A DNA stretch of 64,000 bases from KBS-96 sp964247975 (lineage in GTDB: Bacteria; Acidobacteriota; Terriglobia; Bryobacterales; Bryobacteraceae). Location: positions 62,001 to 126,000 of the forward strand of contig CAXTWH010000003.1 of assembly GCA_964247975.1 (NCBI GenBank), read 5' to 3'. The notes beneath the pieces are model-generated. The model did no database searches, was not told the origin of the DNA, and saw only the letters and a list, made by a program, of their open reading frames with translations. A program made the position numbers and the translations under genes. Every line of letters starts with the position of its first letter. The stretch's first letter is position 1. Below are positions 52,835-63,690 of this stretch, piece after piece.

Positions 52835-53611
52835 ATGCCGACTGACGAGTTTCCCCATTACATTGAATTTCGTGATGTTCAAAAAACGTTTGACCGGCCC
52901 ATTCTGAAGGACATCAGCTTCTATGTTGACGCCGGCCAGACGTTGGCAATCATCGGCAGAAGCGGCGTCGGTAAATCGGTCAGCTTGGGGCATATCATGG
53001 GTTTTCTGAAACCTGATAAGGGCCAGGTGATTGTGGCGAACCAGGACATAACCAATATGTCTGAAGCGCAGCTTCGTCAGATTCGCCGCAAGGTCACAAT
53101 GGTTTTTCAATCGGGTGCGCTTTTCGATTCGCTGACGGTCGGCGAGAACGTTCTGTTTTCACTGGAACTGCGCGAAGACTACAACGAGCAGAATAAAGAC
53201 GATGTTGTGGATGGATTATTGGGCATGGTTGATCTTTTACATGTGAAAGACCTTTACCCGACTGACCTGTCTACCGGATACAAACGGGCTGTTGCTATCG
53301 CGCGCGCCCTGGCCGCCCAACCGGAATGCATTCTGTATGATGAGCCGACCACGATGGTTGACCCGATCATGTCCGATGATCTCGGAAATCTGATGCTCCG
53401 ATTAAAAACACAACTGGGTTTAACTTCGCTGGTGGTCACGCATGATCTGGACTTGATGCGGAAAGTGGCCGACTCAGTCATGTTCCTCTACCAGGGGGAA
53501 GCAATCTATTTTGGGCCAACGGCTGGGTTGGAAAAATCCAACAATGCTCATATCAAACAGTTTCTGGCAATGGATCGCGTAGAAATCAACGGAAAAATTG
53601 AGGACGCATGA
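52835..53611 (+). CDS. ABC transporter ATP-binding protein (MlaF/Ttg2A-like)
   Basis: This 258-residue ATPase has Walker A GRSGVGKS (41-48), Q-loop VFQSG, Walker B CILYDE (165-170, Glu170) and switch His203 in VVTHDL. The order and the segments MVFQSGALFDSLTVGENV and DEPTTMVDPI match MlaF-type retrograde phospholipid transporters. The signature is LSTGYKR (145-151), not LSGGxxR, which is uncommon. No MlaE permease or MlaD gene is adjacent, so the partner must be elsewhere. It follows mobA by 7 bases. Confidence 0.85.
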   Translation: MPTDEFPHYIEFRDVQKTFDRPILKDISFYVDAGQTLAIIGRSGVGKSVSLGHIMGFLKPDKGQVIVANQDITNMSEAQLRQIRRKVTMVFQSGALFDSLTVGENVLFSLELREDYNEQNKDDVVDGLLGMVDLLHVKDLYPTDLSTGYKRAVAIARALAAQPECILYDEPTTMVDPIMSDDLGNLMLRLKTQLGLTSLVVTHDLDLMRKVADSVMFLYQGEAIYFGPTAGLEKSNNAHIKQFLAMDRVEINGKIEDA

Positions 53612-53629
53612 CGTGGCAGCAGAGAAAGA

Positions 53630-54928
53630 TTAACGCCGGACCAAACCGCGCAGCTTAGCGTACTGCTTTTGAAGCCAACTGGGTTCAGGACGTTTCGCTT
53701 CCAGGTTGGCCGTTTCCAGGGGAGCCGCCTTTGTGGGGCCGCTGGTCGCTGGAAGTTGATACGGCTCACTTCCTACCAGGCGAACCAGGGAACCTTCAAA
53801 AACATATCTTTTTTTCCAATAGCGGTTGTTTTCGTCTTGAAGAATCAAAGAAAAATACCGTTGCTGCGCGCCGATTTCCGCCGGTTCAACTTCCACCGGA
53901 AAATAACCGGTTAAATCCCGCTGGCGATAGGATGTCTCATAACGGTGCCGATGCCGATTCCAGTAGAACACTCTGAACCGGTCAAAGTCGTAGGACTCGC
54001 CGGGCGATGAGGTCGTCCAAAACCAATTGTGTTTTGTTCCTTTTTCCTCGTCCTCCACCGCGCCTAGATCGAAATACGATGAGATGCGCTGACCTTCGGC
54101 ATACTGCGCCACTTCGTCCGGTATGGCCATATAAACGTTGCGCGCCAGAACCCAGCCCACTTTCTGGTCTTTTGTTCGGACCAGGATCCAGTCCTCAAAC
54201 ACCGTTGGCTTTGCGGGAGGCCCCGCGGCTTTCACTATTGTTTTGAGCGGTTGTTTGCCGTTGTTTCCCGCGGCTTCCGTTTCACCGCCGATCCGCTCGG
54301 AAGAAAGCTCTAACCAATTTGAAGGTGGTTTGGGAGCGGGAGGCATCGGCGGCCGCAAAGACAAAGCTTTCTGTGCTTTGGAGCGTTTATTGCGCTTTGT
54401 GGTCGTTGTTGCTGCGGGCGGAGTTTTGGTGAACGAAGGCTGCGTTAACGGCTCCGTTCCTGAGGTTTTCGGCACTGCTTTGTGAGCCAGCACGTCAACC
54501 GAATCGTTAGCAGCAATCTGAGCAAACGAGGGAGAGCGGCGGTCGGCATCAATGTGCATGTTCAACGCGTCGAACGCAACCGCTCGGCCTTCGGAGGAAA
54601 GATGCCGCTCCTGATTGCTGGCTTTCTGCAGTTGCGCCATTTCCTCCTGGCTCAACAATTGGCGCGAATCGAGCCAGCCTTCCGCGCCTTTTTCGGTTTG
54701 CACCTTGACGTAGCGCCGTTTTACGTCAAGAACCAGCAGTCGGTCACCATGCTTCAACACGGCTACATTGATGCTTTTGCTGGAAAGCGTGGAGTGCAGA
54801 TTCAGGGAAGCGGGCGCGACAAAAGCTACGCCCAAAGCGTTGCTGGAAGTTTCACGGCCACAATCGGTTAACAACAGCGATGCGAGGAGGATTAAACAAA
54901 GTCCAAAATGAGCGTTTCGTTGGCTCAC
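53630..54928 (-). CDS. SH3b-domain exported protein, probable lipoprotein
   Basis: This 432-residue protein has a hydrophobic leader (GLCLILLASLLLTDC) with a non-ideal lipobox (Asp before Cys). A bacterial SH3 domain follows (about 35-95: LNLHSTLSSKSINVAVLKHGDRLLVLD), then a Gln/Lys/Ala-rich linker with Lys/Arg/Pro stretches (about 150-210) and a second SH3-like segment (WILVRTKDQKVGWVLARNVY). The C-terminal third is a beta-rich domain, FRVFYWNRHRHRYETSY ... RYFSLILQDENNRYWKKRYVF, ending in a helical tail. SH3b domains bind peptidoglycan. The role is unknown. Confidence 0.75.
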   Translation of the reverse strand: MSQRNAHFGLCLILLASLLLTDCGRETSSNALGVAFVAPASLNLHSTLSSKSINVAVLKHGDRLLVLDVKRRYVKVQTEKGAEGWLDSRQLLSQEEMAQLQKASNQERHLSSEGRAVAFDALNMHIDADRRSPSFAQIAANDSVDVLAHKAVPKTSGTEPLTQPSFTKTPPAATTTTKRNKRSKAQKALSLRPPMPPAPKPPSNWLELSSERIGGETEAAGNNGKQPLKTIVKAAGPPAKPTVFEDWILVRTKDQKVGWVLARNVYMAIPDEVAQYAEGQRISSYFDLGAVEDEEKGTKHNWFWTTSSPGESYDFDRFRVFYWNRHRHRYETSYRQRDLTGYFPVEVEPAEIGAQQRYFSLILQDENNRYWKKRYVFEGSLVRLVGSEPYQLPATSGPTKAAPLETANLEAKRPEPSWLQKQYAKLRGLVRR

Positions 54929-54962
54929 GTTCTTTTCACTTGTAGTTTATCAATGAGGAACG

Positions 54963-55709
54963 TTAAAAGAAGCCGAATCGCCAGCGAACCAGCGCGATCG
55001 CCGCCACAACGCAGAAGCTCAGCAGGAAACTGGAAATAACACCGGGCTGATCCTGTTTGCCGTGCAGCGCATGGTAGCCCAAAAACAAAAAACTGCCGCC
55101 GGTTAAAGCTAGAATGCCAGTGATCCAGGCACTGCCGAACCGGATAACGCCAGCGTGGTCAGCCAGCGGTTCAATGCCGGCGCCCACTAAGGTGAAACAC
55201 TCGGCAATGCCGCAGAACAACAAAGTTTTTGTTGTTGATTGCAGCGATTCGCGAGTGAGTAAGCCTAAACCGAAGCCTTCAGGAATTTTGTGCAAAGACA
55301 GCCCGATCACCGCCGCGGTCCCGGCAAAATGATTGGGCGCTAAGATGCGGATACTCCATCCATCCAGAATGCTGTGGGCGCCGGTGGCAAGCAGCAAGGG
55401 AAGCGCAAAGCCAGGCAGAAACGGTTCCGCTCTCATTCCGTGGTCATGATGCGAAACAGAAGAACAGATCGGATGAAGAAAACGATCAAACATCCACAAC
55501 AACAGAACGCCGCTGCACAATGCGCCCGCGCCGAATATCCAGCCTGATTGTTCAACCATTTCCGGCAGCATCCAAAATAAAGAGATGCCAAATAGAAGCC
55601 CAGCCCCAACTGCTGCCAGACGAGGCGAAAAGATGCTGATTTGACCGAAGCGAATACCGATGACGGCTCCGCTAAGAGCAAAAGCGGTCAAAAGAAAAGC
55701 AAAAAGCAT
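54963..55709 (-). CDS. ZIP family metal transporter
   Basis: This 248-residue protein has eight predicted helices and the ZIP metal-site motifs GAHSILDG (helix 4) and LSLHKIPEGFGLG (helix 5), which carry His, Asp and Glu ligands. A His-rich cytoplasmic loop (VSHHDHG) lies between helices 3 and 4. ZIP proteins move zinc, iron or manganese into the cytoplasm. The tail region WITGILALTGGSFLFLGYHAL is family-like. No regulator such as Fur or Zur is adjacent. Confidence 0.88.
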   Translation of the reverse strand: MLFAFLLTAFALSGAVIGIRFGQISIFSPRLAAVGAGLLFGISLFWMLPEMVEQSGWIFGAGALCSGVLLLWMFDRFLHPICSSVSHHDHGMRAEPFLPGFALPLLLATGAHSILDGWSIRILAPNHFAGTAAVIGLSLHKIPEGFGLGLLTRESLQSTTKTLLFCGIAECFTLVGAGIEPLADHAGVIRFGSAWITGILALTGGSFLFLGYHALHGKQDQPGVISSFLLSFCVVAAIALVRWRFGFF

Positions 55710-55787
55710 CTATTCACAGTGTCGCAACAGACCAGGCAGCATCCGGTTCGGTGAAACTAACCGAATCTATTGCTAAACTAGCGCAGA

Positions 55788-56375
55788 ATGCTATTGGCGC
55801 GTGAATTTGTGGGCTATCTTTCGCGGCAACTGGTGCGGCGGCTGAATCCGGGCGTAATTGAAACTTCCAATCCTCCGGCAGTGGCTGAGGTCATCGCGCA
55901 GACCGTGGAAGACGATCTTTCCACTGAAGACAAGCTGAATGATGAAGTGCGCGATCTGCTCGATGAATATAGCGAATATATGCGGCGCGAAAACGTTTCC
56001 TATCAGGAAATGTTCCGGCGCATTAAAAATCAGTTGATGTCGCAGCGAAAAATCATTCGCGCCGCAGGCCGCGATACCGGCGATGCCATGAAGCTGTCCC
56101 GCGACAAAGTGAATGACTTATCGCACAAGATCGTGACCAACTTGCGGAAATCCCGCGATGTGCGAATCCGTAAAGATGCCAATGAGGTCCGGTTGGCGCT
56201 GGTGAAGGAGATAACCGACCTTCTTCAGTTTGAAGAAAGGGTGGACCGGGCGGCGCGGACGAAAGTGCGAAGCCAGAAACGTGAAATTACGGAGGGCGGG
56301 GAAGAATACGACCTGCTGCATAAACGATATTACGCCGAAGAATTGAAAAAACTCGGTATCGATCTTTCTCACTAG
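55788..56375 (+). CDS. DUF507 family protein
   Basis: This 195-residue protein is predicted helical and charged. Two repeats of the DUF507 pattern are visible: VGYLSRQLVRRLN ... EDDLSTEDKLNDEVRDLLDEYSEYM and then IVTNLRKSRDVRIRKDANEVRLALVKEITDLLQFEE. The family is found in Acidobacteria and Aquificae and has no known function. The start ATG at 55788 fits the conserved MLLAREFVGYLS N-terminus. It is divergent from the ZIP gene. Confidence 0.85.
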   Translation: MLLAREFVGYLSRQLVRRLNPGVIETSNPPAVAEVIAQTVEDDLSTEDKLNDEVRDLLDEYSEYMRRENVSYQEMFRRIKNQLMSQRKIIRAAGRDTGDAMKLSRDKVNDLSHKIVTNLRKSRDVRIRKDANEVRLALVKEITDLLQFEERVDRAARTKVRSQKREITEGGEEYDLLHKRYYAEELKKLGIDLSH

Positions 56376-56456
56376 TTCAATCTGCTGTTTATCAGCGTTG
56401 AACTCTTGCGTATCGAATCGCCGCCTTCCTGCCTCCAATTAATGGTTTCTGTTTCC

Positions 56457-58529
<2,073 letters not shown>

Positions 58530-58537
58530 GTTAAAGT

Positions 58538-58855
58538 TTAGCTTTGCCCATTCGGGTGATGGCGCTGCGGTCCGTGCGTTTCCACGTTATGGTTCTTTTT
58601 GGGCTTTTTGCCGCTGCCGGTCGGCGAAGAAGCTGCATTTCCGGCATTGCCGCTGGCAGGACTGTTACCAGCCGCGCTGGTGNNNNNNNNNNCTGTGCTG
58701 CTCCCCTTTTTAGCCGAATGCTCTTGTTGAATATCCGGGCTGCCTTGGCCGGGGCTAGCCTGCGGTATGTCCCCATTCCCATTTTGCTGCGCGAACAACA
58801 GCGTTCCGCCGGTTGCCAGCATCGAGAACACCATCAAGCTTCTCAATATATTCAT
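58538..58855 (-). CDS. small exported low-complexity protein, interrupted by an assembly gap
   Basis: AAGGAGG precedes the ATG at 58853-58855. The product starts with a signal peptide (LMVFSMLATGGTLLFAQQ), followed by a Gly/Asn/Ser/Pro/Lys-rich tail (SAAGNSPASGNAGNAAS, then KKPKKNH). Ten Ns sit in the middle of the low-complexity part, so the true length and frame continuity are unknown. Such short exported proteins are frequent in Acidobacteria, with no assigned function. It lies beside the sugar operon and is read in the same direction. Confidence 0.6.
   Translation of the reverse strand: MNILRSLMVFSMLATGGTLLFAQQNGNGDIPQASPGQGSPDIQQEHSAKKGSSTXXXXTSAAGNSPASGNAGNAASSPTGSGKKPKKNHNVETHGPQRHHPNGQS
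58683..58692. other. scaffold gap (10 Ns)
   Basis: Ten unresolved bases inside a repeat-like Ser/Gly/Pro-coding stretch. The exact gap size is probably not known. Confidence 0.98.
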
Positions 58856-58944
58856 ATTGTCTGCCTCCTTGCCTTTGATGAGGTGATTTCTAATAAAATT
58901 GACCCTTCCGGTTGAATTTAGTTTCCGAAGCCTTCCTGACAGTT

Positions 58945-59193
58945 TTATTTCAAATGGAGAAGTTTTTCTTCCAGATGCCGCAGCGCCGCTTGCAGTTGTT
59001 CGCGGTAGCGCGGGTTTGTTGCCGCTTCTAAATCATGCAAAACCCGTGTTCGAGACAGTTCAAGACTTTCCCGCTCACGTAGCTTCTGGGCTTGTTCAGC
59101 GTTAAGTTGCGAGACAGCGGCAATCTCTTTCCTCCGCTCGACAGCAGATTCCATTTGCGATTCAACCGACTTGCTTTCCCATCCGCGCGCCAT
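58945..59193 (-). CDS. small charged helical protein at the end of the sugar operon
   Basis: This 82-residue protein is rich in Glu, Arg, Gln and Leu (AVERRKEIAAVSQLNAEQAQKL) and likely a coiled coil. It starts at ATG 59193, with GTGGGA upstream. It ends a leftward series directly after the fused permease-binding protein (20-base gap). No known family. Confidence 0.6.
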   Translation of the reverse strand: MARGWESKSVESQMESAVERRKEIAAVSQLNAEQAQKLRERESLELSRTRVLHDLEAATNPRYREQLQAALRHLEEKLLHLK

Positions 59194-59213
59194 AATTTTC
59201 CCACTTCCACCTG

Positions 59214-61229
59214 CTAGAAATTGAACTGATCTATATTATCCCGAGTAAACACAAACGGCTTGCCGAGCAGAATATTGGTTCCTTCAATGGCAAGATTTCC
59301 GAGGCGTTCCGATTGAAACGAATTCGCGCCTGCTTTTAACTCACCACGCGCCAAAGCTGCCGCGGCAGAAACTGTCAGATAAGCCAGGTCGCGCGTTTTC
59401 CATAACACCACAGCCGTAATCATTCCCTCGTGAACATACGGTTTGCAGAGGTTCGGAAGCGACAAGCCCACCACTTTTACATCCTGCTTGCCGGATTGTT
59501 TCACTGCTTCGGCAGCGCCGGGAACAGCCGGGGCAGAAATCACGATTACTGACTTCACTTTGGGGTAAACCTTCAAAATGGTCTGAGTTTCAGAAAATGC
59601 TTTATCCCGATCATCGTCGCTCGGGCGAATCACGGCTAATTTGAATTTAGGATACTGATGCGTCATCCGTTCCTTAATGTATTGAATCCAGAGATTCTGG
59701 TTGGCCGCGCTGAGTACGCCAGTCACAATAGCGTACTCGCCTTCTTTGTCCATCGTTTTTGCGGATTCATCTGCTAAGGTCGCGCCAATTCCTTGAGGTG
59801 TAGCTTGATTGGTAAAGTAATCGCGGGAATCAGGCGCGGAATCAGCGTCCCAGGTCACAACTTTAATGTTTTGTTTTCGCGCTTTGCGCAAAACGGTGGA
59901 AATGCTTTCCGCATTGCCGACGCTAACGGCAATCGCATCCACGCGGCGCGTAATCCAGCCTTCGACGAATTCATTCTGCTTAGCCGGATCTACTTCCGTG
60001 GGGCCATCCCAGATTAAATTAACGTCGAGTTGTTTGGCCGCTTCTTCCGCGCCGGCCCGGCAGCTAATGAAATAGGGATCGCCTTTCGACTTTGGCATCA
60101 TCGCGACCGTGACTCGCTGTTTGGCAGTGCCGCCGGATGACGAAGAGGCCGGACTTGTTCCAATTAACGCATGAGCTAAATACCAATTGCTGCCGGCGAC
60201 AACTAAAGCGCCCAGCATCACGGTGGCGCAAAGAATAGCCAACTGCGAATTTTTCATTTCTTCTCCTTGTCTGCTGGCCGGTTCCGCTGGAATCTTCGAT
60301 TGATTGAAAACGCGCTGCAACGCAATAGTGGATACCAGCAGAAATCCCGTAGCGATGCCTGCCAACTCAGCCGGCAGAGCAGCTAAACGCAGTCCGTTTT
60401 GGAGGATCACAATGGCGGCAAGCCCCAAGAGCGTTCCCCGGATACTGCCTGAGCCGCCAAAGATCGACGTTCCTCCTAAAACCACTGCTGTAATGGCGAT
60501 CAGTTCATATCCCGTTCCCGCATCTGATTTTGCCTGGCCCGCATGTGCCACATAAATAATAGCCGCAGTCGCGGCGGAGATGCCGGAAAGCAGGTACGCC
60601 AGCATCAACCTGCGCTGAACGGGAACGGCGGCGTAACGGGCTCCGGCAGGCGATAAACCAATCGCATACAAGCCGCGACCGATCACAGAATAATGCGTTA
60701 GGAGGAAAAAAAACAGAATAAACAGAACTAGAATGATTGCCTGCGTTGGCAGAATGCCGGCCAGATAGCCTTGGCCGAGAAACAGAAAACCAGGCGGAAA
60801 ATTGGAATAGCTTTTGGCTGCACCCGTGATTCCTTCGGCCATGCCCCGAAACAGCGAAAACGTCCCCAAAGTAACGATTAACGGCGAAACCCCTAAACCG
60901 GCAATTAAACCGGCATTGATTGCGCCGCCTGCTGCGCCGATCAGAACAGCAATCAAGGAGGCCAGCAGAATAGGCAGGCCGGCATCGTGCCATAAGGCTC
61001 CGAAGGAAACGGCAGCTAAGGCCATCATCGAGCCTACCGAAAGATCAATGCCGCCGGTGAGAATCACCGGAGTCATTGCCAAGGAGAGCAGGCCGATTTC
61101 CGCCGCCAGCCGCACACATTCAAAAAAGTTGGAAAGCGAAAAGAAGTTTTGTCCGGCGATGCTGAAAAAAATAATTTCTAAGCCGATGAGCAGCGCGAGG
61201 GTGATTTCCTGTCGGCGAGTGGTTTGCAT
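59214..61229 (-). CDS. ABC sugar permease fused to its substrate-binding protein
   Basis: This 671-residue protein. Residues 1-310 are a RbsC/RhaP-type permease (TPVILTGGIDLSVGSMMALAA; VVLGGTSIFGGSGSIRGTLLG) with about ten helices. Residues from 325 form a periplasmic-binding protein of the sugar/AI-2 type, with its own leader-like helix LAILCATVMLGALVVAGSN, then VTVAMMPKSKGDPYFISCRAGAEEA-like start, GWITRRVDAIAVSV and VVTWDADSAPDSRDYF. The fusion joins at MKNSQ. AAGGAG (60263-60268) lies 5 bases before this in-frame ATG (60255-60257), so a free binding protein may also be made. Orientation and neighbours fit a rhamnose importer. Confidence 0.87.
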   Translation of the reverse strand: MQTTRRQEITLALLIGLEIIFFSIAGQNFFSLSNFFECVRLAAEIGLLSLAMTPVILTGGIDLSVGSMMALAAVSFGALWHDAGLPILLASLIAVLIGAAGGAINAGLIAGLGVSPLIVTLGTFSLFRGMAEGITGAAKSYSNFPPGFLFLGQGYLAGILPTQAIILVLFILFFFLLTHYSVIGRGLYAIGLSPAGARYAAVPVQRRLMLAYLLSGISAATAAIIYVAHAGQAKSDAGTGYELIAITAVVLGGTSIFGGSGSIRGTLLGLAAIVILQNGLRLAALPAELAGIATGFLLVSTIALQRVFNQSKIPAEPASRQGEEMKNSQLAILCATVMLGALVVAGSNWYLAHALIGTSPASSSSGGTAKQRVTVAMMPKSKGDPYFISCRAGAEEAAKQLDVNLIWDGPTEVDPAKQNEFVEGWITRRVDAIAVSVGNAESISTVLRKARKQNIKVVTWDADSAPDSRDYFTNQATPQGIGATLADESAKTMDKEGEYAIVTGVLSAANQNLWIQYIKERMTHQYPKFKLAVIRPSDDDRDKAFSETQTILKVYPKVKSVIVISAPAVPGAAEAVKQSGKQDVKVVGLSLPNLCKPYVHEGMITAVVLWKTRDLAYLTVSAAAALARGELKAGANSFQSERLGNLAIEGTNILLGKPFVFTRDNIDQFNF

Positions 61230-61243
61230 TGCCGATTACGCGA

Positions 61244-62191
61244 TCAGGCTAAAACAATGCGCCGTGCTGAGCGCGAAGGTAGCGCATCGAAAAGAACCGT
61301 GACTAGAATCATGCCTCCTTGAATGGCCCGGCCCCAATACGGGCTTAACTGTAAATAGGTAAGCGCAGGCGCGATGCTTCCGAATAAAGCCACGCCGATC
61401 AACGTTCCTGCCAACCGTCCTTTGCCTCCGGTAATAGGCGTTCCGCCGACCACCACTGCCGCGATTGCCTGCAACTCCAATCCCACTCCGGCGTTAGCAG
61501 GAACATCAGAGAATCGAACTGAATTAATGCTGGCCGCCAACCCGGTGAGGGCTCCGAGCAGAACAAACACCGAGAAAACAACCAGCTTCGTAGGTATGCC
61601 GGCCAGCCGCGCTGCTTCGGTATCGGAACCAGTGGCGTAAATGGCTCGGAAAGAGGCTACATTTCGGCTGGCCCACCAAAGCGCGGCAAATACTGCGGCA
61701 CTCAAAGCGAACAGAATGAACTCACCGGTGCCTTGGCTTAATCCAAACCATTGAAATGAGGATGGCAACCCCTCGACCCAGGCTCCGCCGGTGGCCCAGT
61801 TCAGGGCTTCTCGCCATGCCACCATTGTGGCTAAAGTCACCACAATGGATGGCGCATTCAGGTATGCCACTAGGCTTCCGTTGATAGCACCCAGCACTGC
61901 TCCGAATACAATGCCGCAGATCGGTAGTAGAAAAATCGGCAATCCATTTTTAACAAGCGCTCCGCCGCACACTCCGCAAACGGCAAACACTGATCCAACA
62001 GAAATATCAATCTGCGCCACCACAATCACGAGCGTCGTTCCGGCGGCAATCAAAAGCACCGGCAGACTGCTTAAAGCTAAATCCCGCAGGTTTGTCCAGG
62101 AAAAAAAGGCAGGAGCCGCGAAAGCGAGAACCGCTAACAGAACGGCTAGAGTAACCAACGCCGCATATTCCCGCAGAACAAGATTCTTCAT
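61244..62191 (-). CDS. ABC sugar permease (RhaP/RhaQ-like)
   Basis: This 315-residue protein has about ten helices. The ribose-family signature GTTLVIVVAQIDISVGSVFAVCG is followed later by GGTPITGGKGRLAGTLIG, the EAA-like region that contacts the ATPase. It overlaps the ATPase gene by ATGA (4 bases) and lies 14 bases before the fused permease-binding protein. Two permease subunits in one operon suit the heterodimeric rhamnose-type importer. Confidence 0.92.
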   Translation of the reverse strand: MKNLVLREYAALVTLAVLLAVLAFAAPAFFSWTNLRDLALSSLPVLLIAAGTTLVIVVAQIDISVGSVFAVCGVCGGALVKNGLPIFLLPICGIVFGAVLGAINGSLVAYLNAPSIVVTLATMVAWREALNWATGGAWVEGLPSSFQWFGLSQGTGEFILFALSAAVFAALWWASRNVASFRAIYATGSDTEAARLAGIPTKLVVFSVFVLLGALTGLAASINSVRFSDVPANAGVGLELQAIAAVVVGGTPITGGKGRLAGTLIGVALFGSIAPALTYLQLSPYWGRAIQGGMILVTVLFDALPSRSARRIVLA

Positions 62192-63690
62192 GCGGCCACG
62201 GTTCCATGCCCAAGCGCCAGTTCCATAATTCGGTGCGCGTCAGCATCAGCGCGGTTTAACGTTCCGGCAATTCTTCCGCCGTGCATTACCGCGATGCGAT
62301 CGCTTAATCCCAGAATTTCGGGAAGCTCGGAGGAAATCAGCAGTATCGCCATTCCGTCTTCAGCCAATTGGCTGATCAGATTGTAAATCTCCGTTTTTGC
62401 CCCGATGTCGATGCCCTGGGTCGGTTCATCCAAGATCAGAATGCGTGGTTCGGTCATCAGCCAGCGGGCCAGCGATACTTTCTGTTGGTTGCCGCCGGAA
62501 AGATTTTTGACGGGCGTTTCCACTGAAGGCGCTTTGATGCGAAAACGACGGCGGTATTCTTCCGCCACTTGTTTTTCCTGGGCAAAATTCAAAAAACCCT
62601 GGGGGAAAAGTTTTGCCAAGCTTGCTAAGGTTGCGTTCTGGGTGATTGGAAAATCCATCACCACGCCATGCCTGCGCCGGTCTTCCGGCACATACGCCAA
62701 TCCAAGTTCAATCGCTTTCTGCGGAGATGCGATCACTGCTTCCGTTCCGTTAATCAACACAGAGCCGCTATCGCGGGGCGACAAGCCGAACAGGGTTTCC
62801 GCAAACTGCGTGCGGCCCGAACCAACCAAGCCCGCAAAACCCAGAACTTCTCCCCGATGCAGGGTGAGAGAAACATCGTGAACTCCTCGCGCGGCGCAGC
62901 TTAAATTTCGAATTTCCAGAACAGGTTCTTTCGTTGCGGCTTTACGTTCTGGAAATACCGTATTCAGTTCGCGGCCTACCATCAACTGAATCAACCTGCG
63001 ATTGGTCATGTCATTCATCGGGAATGTGCCAAGGCTTTCTCCATCGCGCAGTACGGTGACGCGATCGGCTAAAGCAAACAATTCTTCAAACCGGTGCGAA
63101 ATGTAGATCACCGCGCAGCGCTTTGCACGTAGTTCTTGCACAATGCGGAACAGATTTTGCGCGTCCGATTCGCCCAGCGAAGCGGTAGGTTCGTCCATGA
63201 TCACGATCTTGGCTTCCCCTTGCAGTGCCTTGGCAATTTCCACCAACTGTTGTTCCGGCATGGTCAACGCGTTGATCGGAGTCTGCGGCGGCACTAGGCA
63301 GCCTACTTGTTGCAACAGCGCGGAAGCGTGGGTATTGCGCTGGTTCCAGTTGACGCGCCGCCACAGATGCCCGGATTCGCTGCTGAGCGCAATGTTCTCG
63401 GCTATCGTAAGCTCCGGAAACAGAGCTGGCTGCTGATAAATCACTGAGATTCCCAAAGAACGAGATCGAGCCGGAGTCAATGCGCCAACCGGCTTGCCTT
63501 TAAGCTGAATTGTGCCTTCGTCTGGAACAAGAGCGCCAGCCAGTATTTTAATGAGCGTTGACTTGCCGGCTCCGTTTTCACCCACCAGCGCATGCACTTC
63601 ACCGGCGCGCAAGTCGAGCGAAACATCCTTTAACGCGCGGACGCCGCCAAAAGCTTTTTTGATGCCGAATGCTTGAAGAAGCGGAATCAC
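62188..63690 (-). CDS. sugar ABC transporter ATP-binding protein (two ATPase domains)
   Basis: This 500-residue protein has a duplicated ATPase, as in RbsA/MglA/RhaT. The first domain has Walker A GENGAGKST, signature LTMPEQQLVEIAKAL and Walker B IVIMDEPT. The second has Walker A-like GLVGSGRTQ, signature LSGGNQQKVSLARWL and Walker B ILILDEPT. The second Walker A has Arg in place of Lys (GSGRT), as usual in this family. It overlaps both neighbours by 4 bases, so one operon is clear. Confidence 0.93.
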   Translation of the reverse strand: MIPLLQAFGIKKAFGGVRALKDVSLDLRAGEVHALVGENGAGKSTLIKILAGALVPDEGTIQLKGKPVGALTPARSRSLGISVIYQQPALFPELTIAENIALSSESGHLWRRVNWNQRNTHASALLQQVGCLVPPQTPINALTMPEQQLVEIAKALQGEAKIVIMDEPTASLGESDAQNLFRIVQELRAKRCAVIYISHRFEELFALADRVTVLRDGESLGTFPMNDMTNRRLIQLMVGRELNTVFPERKAATKEPVLEIRNLSCAARGVHDVSLTLHRGEVLGFAGLVGSGRTQFAETLFGLSPRDSGSVLINGTEAVIASPQKAIELGLAYVPEDRRRHGVVMDFPITQNATLASLAKLFPQGFLNFAQEKQVAEEYRRRFRIKAPSVETPVKNLSGGNQQKVSLARWLMTEPRILILDEPTQGIDIGAKTEIYNLISQLAEDGMAILLISSELPEILGLSDRIAVMHGGRIAGTLNRADADAHRIMELALGHGTVAA

